From FEN-1219 sp036563665 (GTDB taxonomy: Bacteria > Pseudomonadota > Gammaproteobacteria > Steroidobacterales > Rariloculaceae), in assembly GCA_036563665.1 (NCBI GenBank), contig DATCLY010000036.1:62001-126000 (forward strand): a stretch of DNA of 64,000 bases. Reading direction: 5' to 3'. The notes beneath the pieces are model-generated. The model ran no database searches. It was not told the DNA's origin and worked only from the letters and a program-made list of their open reading frames with translations. Made by a program: the position numbers and the translations under genes. This document shows positions 39,280-47,267 of this stretch, piece by piece (the stretch's first letter is position 1; each line of letters begins with the position of its first letter).

Positions 39280-40584
39280 CTGAACGCGACCGAATTCGCG
39301 AAGCGCCGCAAGCAGCTCATGGAGATGATCGGCGCCGGCGGAATCGCCGTGCTGCCGGCCGCACCCGAGCGCGTGCGCAGCCGCGACACACACTACGTCT
39401 ACCGCCAGGACAGCGACTTCTACTACCTCACCGGGTTCGACGAGCCCGACGCGGCGGCCGTGCTGATCCCGGGCCGTCCGGAGGGCGAGTTCCTGATGTT
39501 CGTGCGCGAGCGCGACCCCGCGCGCGAGATCTGGGACGGGCCGCGGGTCGGGCCGGCGGGCGCCGTGGAGCGCTTCGGCGCTGACGACGCCTTCCCGATC
39601 ACGGACGTGGAGGACGTGCTGCCGGGCCTGCTCGAGCGCAGCCGCCGCGTCTATTACCCGATGGGCGTCTCGCCCGAGTTCGATCAGCGGCTGCTCGGCT
39701 GGCTCAACACGCTGAACGCGAGGCGGCAGAGCGGGCATGCGCCGAGCGAGATCGTGGCGCTCGATCACCTGCTGCACGAGATGCGCCTCTTCAAGAGCCG
39801 CAGCGAGGTGAACGTCATGCGCCAGGCGGCACGCATCGCCGTGGAGGCGCACGCCCGCGCGATGCGGGCATGCCGCCCGGGCATGATGGAGTACGAGCTC
39901 GAGGCGGAGTACTTGCACGTATTCCGCCGCCACGGCGCCGAGTGCTCCTACCCGCCGATCGTGGCCGCGGGTGCCAACGCCTGCATCCTGCATTACCGCG
40001 CCAACGACGCGCGGCTGCGCGACGGCGACCTCGTGCTCGTGGACGCGGGCTGCGAGTACCAGATGTACGCCTCGGACGTCACCTGCACGTTCCCCGTGAA
40101 CGGCCGTTTCAGCCCCGCCCAGCGCGAGCTGTACGAGATCGTGCTGGAGGCGAATCGGGCGGCCACCGCGGCGGTGCGGCCCGGCAACCACTGGAACGAC
40201 CCTCACGACGCGGCGGTGGCCGTGGTGACGCGCGGCTTGAAGGAGCTCGGGCTCCTGAGCGGCCGCGTGCCGAACCTGATCAAGTCCCAGGCCTATCGCG
40301 CGTTCTTCATGCACAAGACCGGGCACTGGCTCGGCATGGACGTGCACGACGTGGGCGACTACAAGGTGGACGAGCACTGGCGGCTGCTCGAGCCGGGGAT
40401 GGTGCTCACGATCGAGCCCGGCATCTACGTGTCGCCCCACGCCCGCAAGGTGCCCAAGCGTTACCGCGGCATCGGCATCCGTATCGAGGACGACGTGCTC
40501 GTCACGCGCGACGGCGCGGAGGTGCTCACGGAGGGTCTCCCGAGGACGGTGGCCGAGATCGAGCGGCACATGGCGGGGACATGA
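39280..40584 (+). CDS. pepP: Xaa-Pro aminopeptidase PepP
   Basis: PepP removes N-terminal residues preceding proline. The creatinase N-domain (about 1-170) is followed by the pita-bread domain with metal ligands in LVDAGCEYQMYASDVTCTFP, HKTGHWLGMDVHDVG, TIEPGIY and IRIEDD. The conserved N-terminal helix (EFAKRRKQLMEM) begins before the first ATG (39319). The frame upstream has no ATG, GTG or TTG there, only CTG 39280, nine bases after GAGG; I take CTG as the start with reservation. The stop overlaps ubiH (ATGA). Confidence 0.9.
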   Translation: MNATEFAKRRKQLMEMIGAGGIAVLPAAPERVRSRDTHYVYRQDSDFYYLTGFDEPDAAAVLIPGRPEGEFLMFVRERDPAREIWDGPRVGPAGAVERFGADDAFPITDVEDVLPGLLERSRRVYYPMGVSPEFDQRLLGWLNTLNARRQSGHAPSEIVALDHLLHEMRLFKSRSEVNVMRQAARIAVEAHARAMRACRPGMMEYELEAEYLHVFRRHGAECSYPPIVAAGANACILHYRANDARLRDGDLVLVDAGCEYQMYASDVTCTFPVNGRFSPAQRELYEIVLEANRAATAAVRPGNHWNDPHDAAVAVVTRGLKELGLLSGRVPNLIKSQAYRAFFMHKTGHWLGMDVHDVGDYKVDEHWRLLEPGMVLTIEPGIYVSPHARKVPKRYRGIGIRIEDDVLVTRDGAEVLTEGLPRTVAEIERHMAGT

Positions 40585-41819
40585 GCGGCGAGCTCCACTG
40601 CGACGTGCTGATCGTGGGCGGGGGTCTCGTGGGCTCCGCGCTCGCCGTGGCGCTTTCGCGGCTGCCCGTGTCCACCGTGCTCGTGGAGGCGCGCGATCCG
40701 GCGGCGCTCGAGCAGCCGAGCTTCGATGCGCGCGTGACGGCGCTCGCGAACGGCTCGCAGCGCATCCTCGCGGGCCTGGGCCTGTGGCCGCAGCTCGCGA
40801 ACGACGCGGAGCCCATCGAGCTCATTCATATATCCGAGCGCGGCCGGTTCGGCATGGCGCGGATCAGCGCGGCCGAGGAGGGCGTGGCGGCGCTCGGCTA
40901 CGTCGTGGAGAACCGCGTGATCGGCGCGGCCCTCTGGGATGCGCTGCGAACGGCGCCGCGCTTCACCTGCCTCGCACCGGCGCGCGTGACGGCGCTGCGC
41001 ACCGACCCGGACGGCGCCGTGGCAACGGTGGCGCGCGACGGCGAGACCGTCGAGGTCCGCGCGAAGCTCCTCGTGGCCGCCGACGGCGCGCGCTCCGCGG
41101 TACGCGAGGCGCTCGGCGCCGCGGTCGTGGAGCACGACTACCAGCAGCGCGCGCTGATCCTGAACTGCGTGACCGAGATTTCGCCCGCTCGTCGGGCGTT
41201 CGAGCGCTTCCTGCCCGACGGCCCGCTCGCGTTTCTGCCGCTCACGGGCGGGCGCGCGGGCGTGATCTGGACGGTGCCGCCGCACGAGGCGGAGGCGTTG
41301 CTCGCCCTGCCGCCGGACGAGTTTCGCGCCCGCTTGCAGGACGCTTTCGGCTATCGCCTCGGGCGCATCGTGCGCGTCGGCGAGCGGGCGGTGCATCCGC
41401 TCGCGCGCGTGACCGCCGAGCGGCCGCGCGTGCCGCGCGCGGTGCTGATCGGCAACGCCGCCGTCACGCTGCATCCCGTGGCCGGACAGGGATTCAACCT
41501 CGCGCTGCGCGACGTGGCCGCGCTCGCGGACCTGCTGCGCGAGGAGACGCTGCGCAAAGGCGCGCATGCCGATCCCGGGCGCGCCGAGCTGCTCGACCGC
41601 TATCATGCGTGGCGGTCGGCCGATCGCACGAAGGTCACCGGCTTCACGCACGGCCTCGTGCGGCTCTTCACCGCGCGCACGCCAGGGCTCGGCTTGCTGC
41701 GCGGGCTCGGGCTCGTTGCCTTCGATCTCGCGCCGGGCGCCAAGGCCGCGCTCGCGCGGCACACGATGGGGCGCGCGGGGCGCCTGCCGCGCCTCGCGCG
41801 GGGGCTGCCGCTCTCGTGA
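40581..41819 (+). CDS. ubiH: UbiH-type FAD-dependent ubiquinone hydroxylase
   Basis: UbiH hydroxylates the quinone ring (C1 position) in aerobic ubiquinone synthesis. The 412-residue flavoprotein has the FAD motif DVLIVGGGLVGSALAVAL at 8-25, the VAADGARSAVRE block, and the GNAAVTLHPVAGQGFNLALRD signature. The pepP-ubiH-ubiI order matches E. coli and decides the assignment between paralogues. ATG 40581 overlaps the pepP stop. Confidence 0.92.
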   Translation: MSGELHCDVLIVGGGLVGSALAVALSRLPVSTVLVEARDPAALEQPSFDARVTALANGSQRILAGLGLWPQLANDAEPIELIHISERGRFGMARISAAEEGVAALGYVVENRVIGAALWDALRTAPRFTCLAPARVTALRTDPDGAVATVARDGETVEVRAKLLVAADGARSAVREALGAAVVEHDYQQRALILNCVTEISPARRAFERFLPDGPLAFLPLTGGRAGVIWTVPPHEAEALLALPPDEFRARLQDAFGYRLGRIVRVGERAVHPLARVTAERPRVPRAVLIGNAAVTLHPVAGQGFNLALRDVAALADLLREETLRKGAHADPGRAELLDRYHAWRSADRTKVTGFTHGLVRLFTARTPGLGLLRGLGLVAFDLAPGAKAALARHTMGRAGRLPRLARGLPLS

Positions 41820-43018
41820 GCGCGCCGGCTACGGTGCTGGTGTCGGGCGGCGGCCCCGTCGGGCTCGCGCTCGCGGCGTTGCTCGCCGGCGGACCGTGCG
41901 GCGGGCGCGTGCGCGTGAAGGTGCTCGAGCCGCGCCCCGCGCCGCCCTGGGATCCGGAGCGCATGGATCTGCGCGTCTACGCGCTGTCGCGCGCCTCGCA
42001 ACGGATCTTCGAGCGGCTCGGGCGCTGGGACGACGTGCTCGCGGCGCGCGCGAGCCCGTATCGCACGATGCGCGTGTGGCAGGGAGACGAGCCGCGCGGC
42101 ACGGCCTCGATCGTGTTCGACAGCGCGGACATCGCCGAGCCCGACCTCGGCCACATCGTGGAGGATCGCCTGCTGCGACAGGTGCTCGCCGACGCGGTGC
42201 GCGCGTCGCCGCACGGCGAGATCGATTCGGCGGCGGAGGTGGTCGCCGTGTCGCTCGCGCCCGAGGAAGTCACCGTCACGCTCGCGGACGGGCGCACCGA
42301 CCGCGGCGCGCTGCTCGTCGCCGCGGACGGCAGCGAGTCGCGGCTGCGCGCGCTGCTCGGGCTCGCGACGGTGGGGCGGGGCTATGGGCAGCGGGCGATC
42401 GTCACGCACGTGACCACCGAGCTGCCGCACGAGGAGACCGCCTGGCAACGTTTTCTGCCCGGCGGCCCGCTCGCGTTCCTGCCGCTGCTCGACGGCCGCA
42501 GCTCCGTGGTGTGGTCGATGCCGGAGGAGCAGGCCGCGCGTCTCTGCGCCGCGTCGGACGACGAGTTCCTCGCCGCGCTGCAGCAGGCGAGCGGCGGCGT
42601 GCTCGGCCTCCTCGGGCCGTGCACGGAACGGGCGAGCTTCGCCCTCAAGGCGTTGCACGCGCCGCGTTACACGCGGCCGCGCGCCGTGCTGCTCGGCGAT
42701 GCCGCGCACACCGTGCATCCGCTGGCGGGCCAGGGCATGAATCTCGGTCTCCTCGATGCCGCGTGCCTCGCCGCCGTTCTCGAGCGCGCGGTGGAGGCGG
42801 GGGAGGACATCGGCGACCTGCCCGTACTGCGCCGGTACGAGCGCGAGCGCAAGCCGGACAACCTGCGCATGCTCGTGGCGTTCGATGCCCTGGAGCGCTT
42901 GTTCCGCCTGCCCGCCTTCATCGCGCCGGTTCGCGGCCTGGGGATGGCGGCCGTGAACGGCTCGGGGCTCGCGAAGCGGCTGCTGATCGCCAAGGCGATG
43001 GGTCTGGCCCACCGCTAG
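41816..43018 (+). CDS. ubiI: UbiI-like FAD-dependent ubiquinone hydroxylase (VisC family)
   Basis: This second UbiH/UbiF/VisC-family flavoprotein has 400 residues, with VLVSGGGPVGLALAALLAG at the N-terminus, VAADGSESRLRAL and GDAAHTVHPLAGQGMNLGLLD. By position after ubiH it corresponds to UbiI, the C5 hydroxylase, though sequence alone does not separate the paralogues. With Coq7 present for C6, the set of three hydroxylases is complete. GTG 41816 overlaps the ubiH stop (GTGA). Confidence 0.88.
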   Translation: MSAPATVLVSGGGPVGLALAALLAGGPCGGRVRVKVLEPRPAPPWDPERMDLRVYALSRASQRIFERLGRWDDVLAARASPYRTMRVWQGDEPRGTASIVFDSADIAEPDLGHIVEDRLLRQVLADAVRASPHGEIDSAAEVVAVSLAPEEVTVTLADGRTDRGALLVAADGSESRLRALLGLATVGRGYGQRAIVTHVTTELPHEETAWQRFLPGGPLAFLPLLDGRSSVVWSMPEEQAARLCAASDDEFLAALQQASGGVLGLLGPCTERASFALKALHAPRYTRPRAVLLGDAAHTVHPLAGQGMNLGLLDAACLAAVLERAVEAGEDIGDLPVLRRYERERKPDNLRMLVAFDALERLFRLPAFIAPVRGLGMAAVNGSGLAKRLLIAKAMGLAHR

Positions 43019-43053
43019 GCGCGCCGTCCAACCCCCGGGTGCATCCCAGCCAG

Positions 43054-43122
43054 GTGGGAGCGGCTTTAAAGCCGCGATTTTTCGCGCCGAACGAAGAGTC
43101 GCGGCTGCAAAGCCGCCCCCAC
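43054..43122. repeat. Inverted REP pair between ubiI and the protease gene
   Basis: A forward REP (43054-43077) has CTTTAAAG in place of CTTTCCAG, lengthening the palindrome. A reverse copy (43099-43122) has CTGCAAAG and one substitution in its outer arm. The genes on either side run in the same direction, so the pair would lie in the 5' region of the protease transcript or end the ubi transcript. Confidence 0.82.
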
Positions 43123-43202
43123 TCGGCCATTTTTCAGGGGGGCGCAGCAAAGCGACCGGTTCGGTGGTCTCAGGAGCAGGACCGGTCATAGAATCCGCCC
43201 CC

Positions 43203-45998
43203 ATGAAGCAGATCCACGCCGTTCTCGCCGTGGTCGTCGCCCTGGTCGGCGCCGAAGCCGCGGCTCAGGAGCACGCCTGGGATCGCACGCTCGCGCGCAT
43301 CTCCTCCGGCGTGGTTTCCATCCTCATCGACAGCACCCGCGCCTTCGACACGGAGCGGAACCAGTCGAGCCAGGCCACGGGCTTCGTCGTGGACGCCGAG
43401 CAGGGAATCATCCTGACCAATCGGCACGTCGTGACCCCGGGTCCCGTGCGGGCGCGCGCCGTGTTCGTGAATCAGGAAGAGGTGGACCTCATTCCGGTCT
43501 ACCGCGATCCCGTGCACGACTTCGGCTTCTTTCGTTACGACCCGAACGACCTGAAATTCATCGAGCCCACGGAGCTCGAGCTCGTGCCCGAGGCTGCGCA
43601 AATCGGGCGCGACATTCGCGTGGTGGGCAACGACGCCGGCGAGCAGCTTTCCATTCTCGCGGGCACCCTCGCGCGGCTCGACCGCCAGGCGCCGAACTAC
43701 GGCCGCGGCAACTACAACGACTTCAACACCTTCTACCTGCAGGCGGCGTCCGGCACCTCCGGCGGCTCGTCCGGCTCCCCGGTGGTGGACATCCAGGGCC
43801 GCGTCGTGGCCTTGAACGCCGGCGCCAACACGCAGGCGGCGTCGAGCTTCTTCCTGCCGCTCGAGCGCGTGCGAGTGGCGTTCGAGCTGATCCGCGCCGG
43901 GCGCGAGGTGCCGCGCGGCACCATCGAGACGGAGTTCGTGCACAAGCCCTACGCCGAGCTGCGGCGCCTCGGCCTCACGTCGCAGACGGAGGAGCGGATG
44001 CGCAAGGCGTTCCCGCAGCGGACCGGCCTCCTCGTCGTGGAGCACGTGCTGCCCGGCGCCCCGGCCGCCGGCAAGCTGCGTCCGGGCGACATCCTCATCG
44101 AGGTGAACGGCGAGCCGATCGCGGAGTTCGTGCCGCTCGCGGCGCACCTCGACGACAACGTGGGCCGCACGGTAACGGTCGCGGTGGAGCGCGGCGGGCG
44201 GCGCGTCGAGCACGAGCTCGTGGTGGACGACCTGCACGCCATCACGCCGGACGAGTACATCGAGTATGGCGACGGCATCTTCCACAACCTCTCGTATCAG
44301 CAGGCGCGTCACCTGAACCGCGCCATCGACGGCGTGTACGTGGCGAACCCGGGCTACGTGTTCGGCAGGAGCGCGATCCCCCGAGGCAGCATCGTCGTCG
44401 AGCTCGCCGGCACGCCGATCCATGACCTCGACGATTTTCAGGCGGTGCTCGAGAGCCTGCCCGACGGGCGGCAGGCGAACGTGCGCTTCGTCCCGTTCGA
44501 CGACCCGCAGAGCGAGCGGCAGCGCATCATCACGGCGGACCGGAGCTGGTTCCCCGCTGCGCGCTGCCGACGCGACGACGTGAAGGGCGTGTGGCCCTGC
44601 ACCGAGCTCGCGCCGAGCCCGCCGCGGAAGCCCCTCGAGCCTCAGGCCGGCACGACCTTCCCGGTGCACGGCGAGCGGCACGTGCAGCAGATCATCCCGT
44701 CGCTCGTGCTGGTGAACTTCGACATGCCGTACACGCTGTCCGGCGTGACGGACCGTTACTACTACGGCACGGGTCTCGTGGCCGACGCCGAGCGCGGCTG
44801 GGTGGTCGTGGACCGCAACACGGTGCCCGTGGCCATGGGCGACGTGCGGCTCACCTTCGCGGGCTCGCTCGAGATCCCGGGACGGGTGGAGTACATCCAT
44901 CCGCTCCACAACCTCGCCGTGGTCGCCTACGACCCGGCGCTGATCGGCTCCACGCCGGTGAAGAGCGCCGTGTTCCGCGAGGAGCGGCTCCGGCCCGGCC
45001 GGGAGGTGGCGGTGGTGGGCCTGAGCCCCGACCACCAGATCCTCTCGCAGTCGAGCGCGGTGGCGAACGTGAACGAGGTGGATTTCCCCCTGTCGCGCAC
45101 GTTCCGCTTCCGCGACACCAACCTCGAGACGGTCACGCTGGTGAACGGGCCGTCGGATTTCGACGGCGTGATCGTCGACCACTCGGGCGCCGTGCTCGGC
45201 ATGTGGGCGAGCTTCGCCTACCAGAGCGGCCGCGACGTGCAGCAGGTGAACATGGGCATTCCGGCCGACCTCGTCACCGAGATGATCGACAAGCTGCGCA
45301 GCGGCGAGCCGCTCATGTCCCTCGAGGTGGAGTGGAAGCCCATGCCGCTCGCCACCGCGCGCAAGCTGAACCTCCCCGACGAATGGGTGCGCCGCTACGA
45401 GGCGCACAATCCGGAGCGGCGCGAGGTGCTCACGGTGGCGAGCATCGTCGGCGGCTCGCCTGGCGAGGAGTTCTTCCGCGTGGGCGACATCCTGCTGTCG
45501 ATCGACGGCGTGGTGGCGAACACGTTCCGGGAGGTGGAGCGCGCGTCGCAGCGGCCCGTGGTCAGCGTGACCGTGTTCCGCAACGGACGGGAGATCACGG
45601 GCGAGGTGCGGACGGCCGCGCTGGACGGGCTCGACATCGACCGCGTGGTGATGTGGGCCGGCGCGCTGCTGCAGAAGCCGCACCGCGAGCTCGCGGCGCA
45701 GCGCGGCGTGGGGCCGGGCGGCGTATACGTCGCATATTTCAATTTCGGCTCGCCCGCGAGCCGCTCCGGGCTGTACGCGGGACGGCGCATCATGGCCGTC
45801 AACGGCGAGCCGACTCCGGATCTCGAGACGTTCGTGGACGTGGTGCGTGCGCTCGGCGACCGCGACTCGGTGCGGCTCGACACGCTGTCCTGGAACGACG
45901 TGCCCGAGGTCATCACGCTGACGCTCGATCCGGTCTACTGGCCCGCGTACGAGCTGCGGCGCGAGGACTACGAGTGGCGCCGCTACGCGCTGCAGTAG
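43203..45998 (+). CDS. Nma111/Deg7-type double HtrA serine protease
   Basis: The 931-residue protein has a signal peptide (about 1-22, ending AEAAAQ) and two HtrA modules, each with PDZ domains. The first (about 30-400) has the triad H75 (LTNRHVV), D106 (PVHDFGFF) and S190 (GGSSGSPV). The second (about 490-910) lacks it: DRNTVPVA replaces the histidine block and GPSDFDGV the serine loop. This layout, with RDPVHDFGF and VGNDAGEQLSILAG, is that of yeast Nma111 and plant Deg7 rather than DegP. A periplasmic role is inferred from the signal. The next gene overlaps by 25 bases. Confidence 0.9.
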   Translation: MKQIHAVLAVVVALVGAEAAAQEHAWDRTLARISSGVVSILIDSTRAFDTERNQSSQATGFVVDAEQGIILTNRHVVTPGPVRARAVFVNQEEVDLIPVYRDPVHDFGFFRYDPNDLKFIEPTELELVPEAAQIGRDIRVVGNDAGEQLSILAGTLARLDRQAPNYGRGNYNDFNTFYLQAASGTSGGSSGSPVVDIQGRVVALNAGANTQAASSFFLPLERVRVAFELIRAGREVPRGTIETEFVHKPYAELRRLGLTSQTEERMRKAFPQRTGLLVVEHVLPGAPAAGKLRPGDILIEVNGEPIAEFVPLAAHLDDNVGRTVTVAVERGGRRVEHELVVDDLHAITPDEYIEYGDGIFHNLSYQQARHLNRAIDGVYVANPGYVFGRSAIPRGSIVVELAGTPIHDLDDFQAVLESLPDGRQANVRFVPFDDPQSERQRIITADRSWFPAARCRRDDVKGVWPCTELAPSPPRKPLEPQAGTTFPVHGERHVQQIIPSLVLVNFDMPYTLSGVTDRYYYGTGLVADAERGWVVVDRNTVPVAMGDVRLTFAGSLEIPGRVEYIHPLHNLAVVAYDPALIGSTPVKSAVFREERLRPGREVAVVGLSPDHQILSQSSAVANVNEVDFPLSRTFRFRDTNLETVTLVNGPSDFDGVIVDHSGAVLGMWASFAYQSGRDVQQVNMGIPADLVTEMIDKLRSGEPLMSLEVEWKPMPLATARKLNLPDEWVRRYEAHNPERREVLTVASIVGGSPGEEFFRVGDILLSIDGVVANTFREVERASQRPVVSVTVFRNGREITGEVRTAALDGLDIDRVVMWAGALLQKPHRELAAQRGVGPGGVYVAYFNFGSPASRSGLYAGRRIMAVNGEPTPDLETFVDVVRALGDRDSVRLDTLSWNDVPEVITLTLDPVYWPAYELRREDYEWRRYALQ

Positions 45999-46936
45999 CG
46001 CGCACCGCCGCGGCGCTCTGCGCGGCGTTGGCCGTCGCGGCGGCGCCCGCGGACAGCGAGGCGCAGCCGCGCCTGTACAAGTATCGCGACGCTTCCGGCG
46101 CCCGCGTGTACAGCGATCGGCCGCCAGACGGCGTGCGCGAGTTCGAGGAGGCCACGCTCGAGCGGCAGCGCGAGCCGGCCGAGGTGCGCGTGTACCGCCT
46201 GGTCGAGGACGACGGGGAGTGGCTCGTCGCGCAGAACACCTACTTCGCGCCGGTACAGATCGCTTACGAGCTCGCGAGCATGCGCAACGTCGCGCCGGAC
46301 ACGCCTCGCCGCGGGCTCGAGGTGCTGCCGCCGCGGAGCCAGACGGAGCTGCTGCTCGTGCGCCCCGCCGATCCCGCCCTGCCCGTGGAGTTCGAGTACC
46401 GATTCCGCTTCCTGCCGGGCGACCCGCGGGCGGTGCACGCGCCTGCCCGGCCGTACCGGCTGCCGTACGCGCTCGCGAGCGCGTTTCGCGTCTCGCAGGC
46501 GTTTCCGAGCACCATCACGCACTCGACCCTCGAGAGCCGGCACGCCATCGATTTCGAGATGCCGGTGGGCACGGCGGTGCACGCGGCGCGGGAAGGCGTG
46601 GTGATCGAGGTGGCGAGCGATTACTTCGACGCTGGGCTCGACCCCGCCACGGACGGGCCGCGCGCGAACATCGTGCGCATCCTCCACGACGACGGCACGA
46701 TGGCGCTGTACGCGCACCTCAACTGGAACTCGATCCGCGTGGTGCCGGGGCAGCGCGTGGAGCGCGGCGAATCGATCGCCGACTCGGGCAACACGGGGTT
46801 CAGCACCGGGCCGCACCTGCACTTCGTGGTCCAGCGCAACGCCGACGGCCGCATGGAGTCCGTGCCCGTGCAGTTCGCGGGCCCCGCCGGCGAGCCGATC
46901 GAGGTCCACACGGGCGACCGCCCCGTCGCCTATTGA
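45974..46936 (+). CDS. Secreted M23 (LytM) peptidase with N-terminal DUF4124
   Basis: The 320-residue product has a signal peptide (about 1-30), a DUF4124-like domain (LYKYRDASGARVYSDRPP, 33-50), a beta-rich middle region and a LytM domain (about 180-315) with zinc motifs SRHAIDFEMPVGT and GPHLHFVV. All metal ligands (HxxxD, HxH) are present, so it should cleave peptidoglycan peptides. GTG 45974 is inside the protease gene and gives the signal peptide directly. The overlap implies coupled synthesis. Confidence 0.9.
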   Translation: MAPLRAAVARTAAALCAALAVAAAPADSEAQPRLYKYRDASGARVYSDRPPDGVREFEEATLERQREPAEVRVYRLVEDDGEWLVAQNTYFAPVQIAYELASMRNVAPDTPRRGLEVLPPRSQTELLLVRPADPALPVEFEYRFRFLPGDPRAVHAPARPYRLPYALASAFRVSQAFPSTITHSTLESRHAIDFEMPVGTAVHAAREGVVIEVASDYFDAGLDPATDGPRANIVRILHDDGTMALYAHLNWNSIRVVPGQRVERGESIADSGNTGFSTGPHLHFVVQRNADGRMESVPVQFAGPAGEPIEVHTGDRPVAY

Positions 46937-46970
46937 CGCTGCGGCCGCGCCAGCGGCGAACGCAGCCTCT

Positions 46971-47183
46971 GTGGGAGCGACTTTCCAGTCGCGATCTTCA
47001 CCTGTGGGAGCGACTTTCCAGTCGCGACTCTTGCGTCACCGCAGGCAGTCGCGATTCTTGCGTCACCGGCGGCGCGGCTCGCATGTGCCCCTTCCAGCAC
47101 CGGCGTGAATACTTCCCTGTAGCCTTGCGCGCGCACGTCCTGTGCGCGAGCGTGCTGGAAGGGGCACATGCGATCCACGCCGC
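46971..47183 (+). repeat. Two REPs followed by composite palindromic element, copy C
   Basis: REPs at 46971-46994 and 47004-47027 share GCGACTTTCCAGTCGC, a G:C to A:T swap on both sides of the stem relative to the main family. A broken third unit follows (47046-47054). The element proper is 47069-47183; its arms GCATGTGCCCCTTCCAGCAC and GTGCTGGAAGGGGCACATGC match perfectly. No REP follows it. The remaining 84 bases before the convergent YyaL-type gene contain nothing I recognise. Confidence 0.86.
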
Positions 47184-47267
47184 GAGACGTCCGCGCGACG
47201 TTCGATCACCTTGAAGCGCGCGGCGTGACGCCTTGTTGCGAGGGTGTGAGGAGATCGCGCTCCGGCG

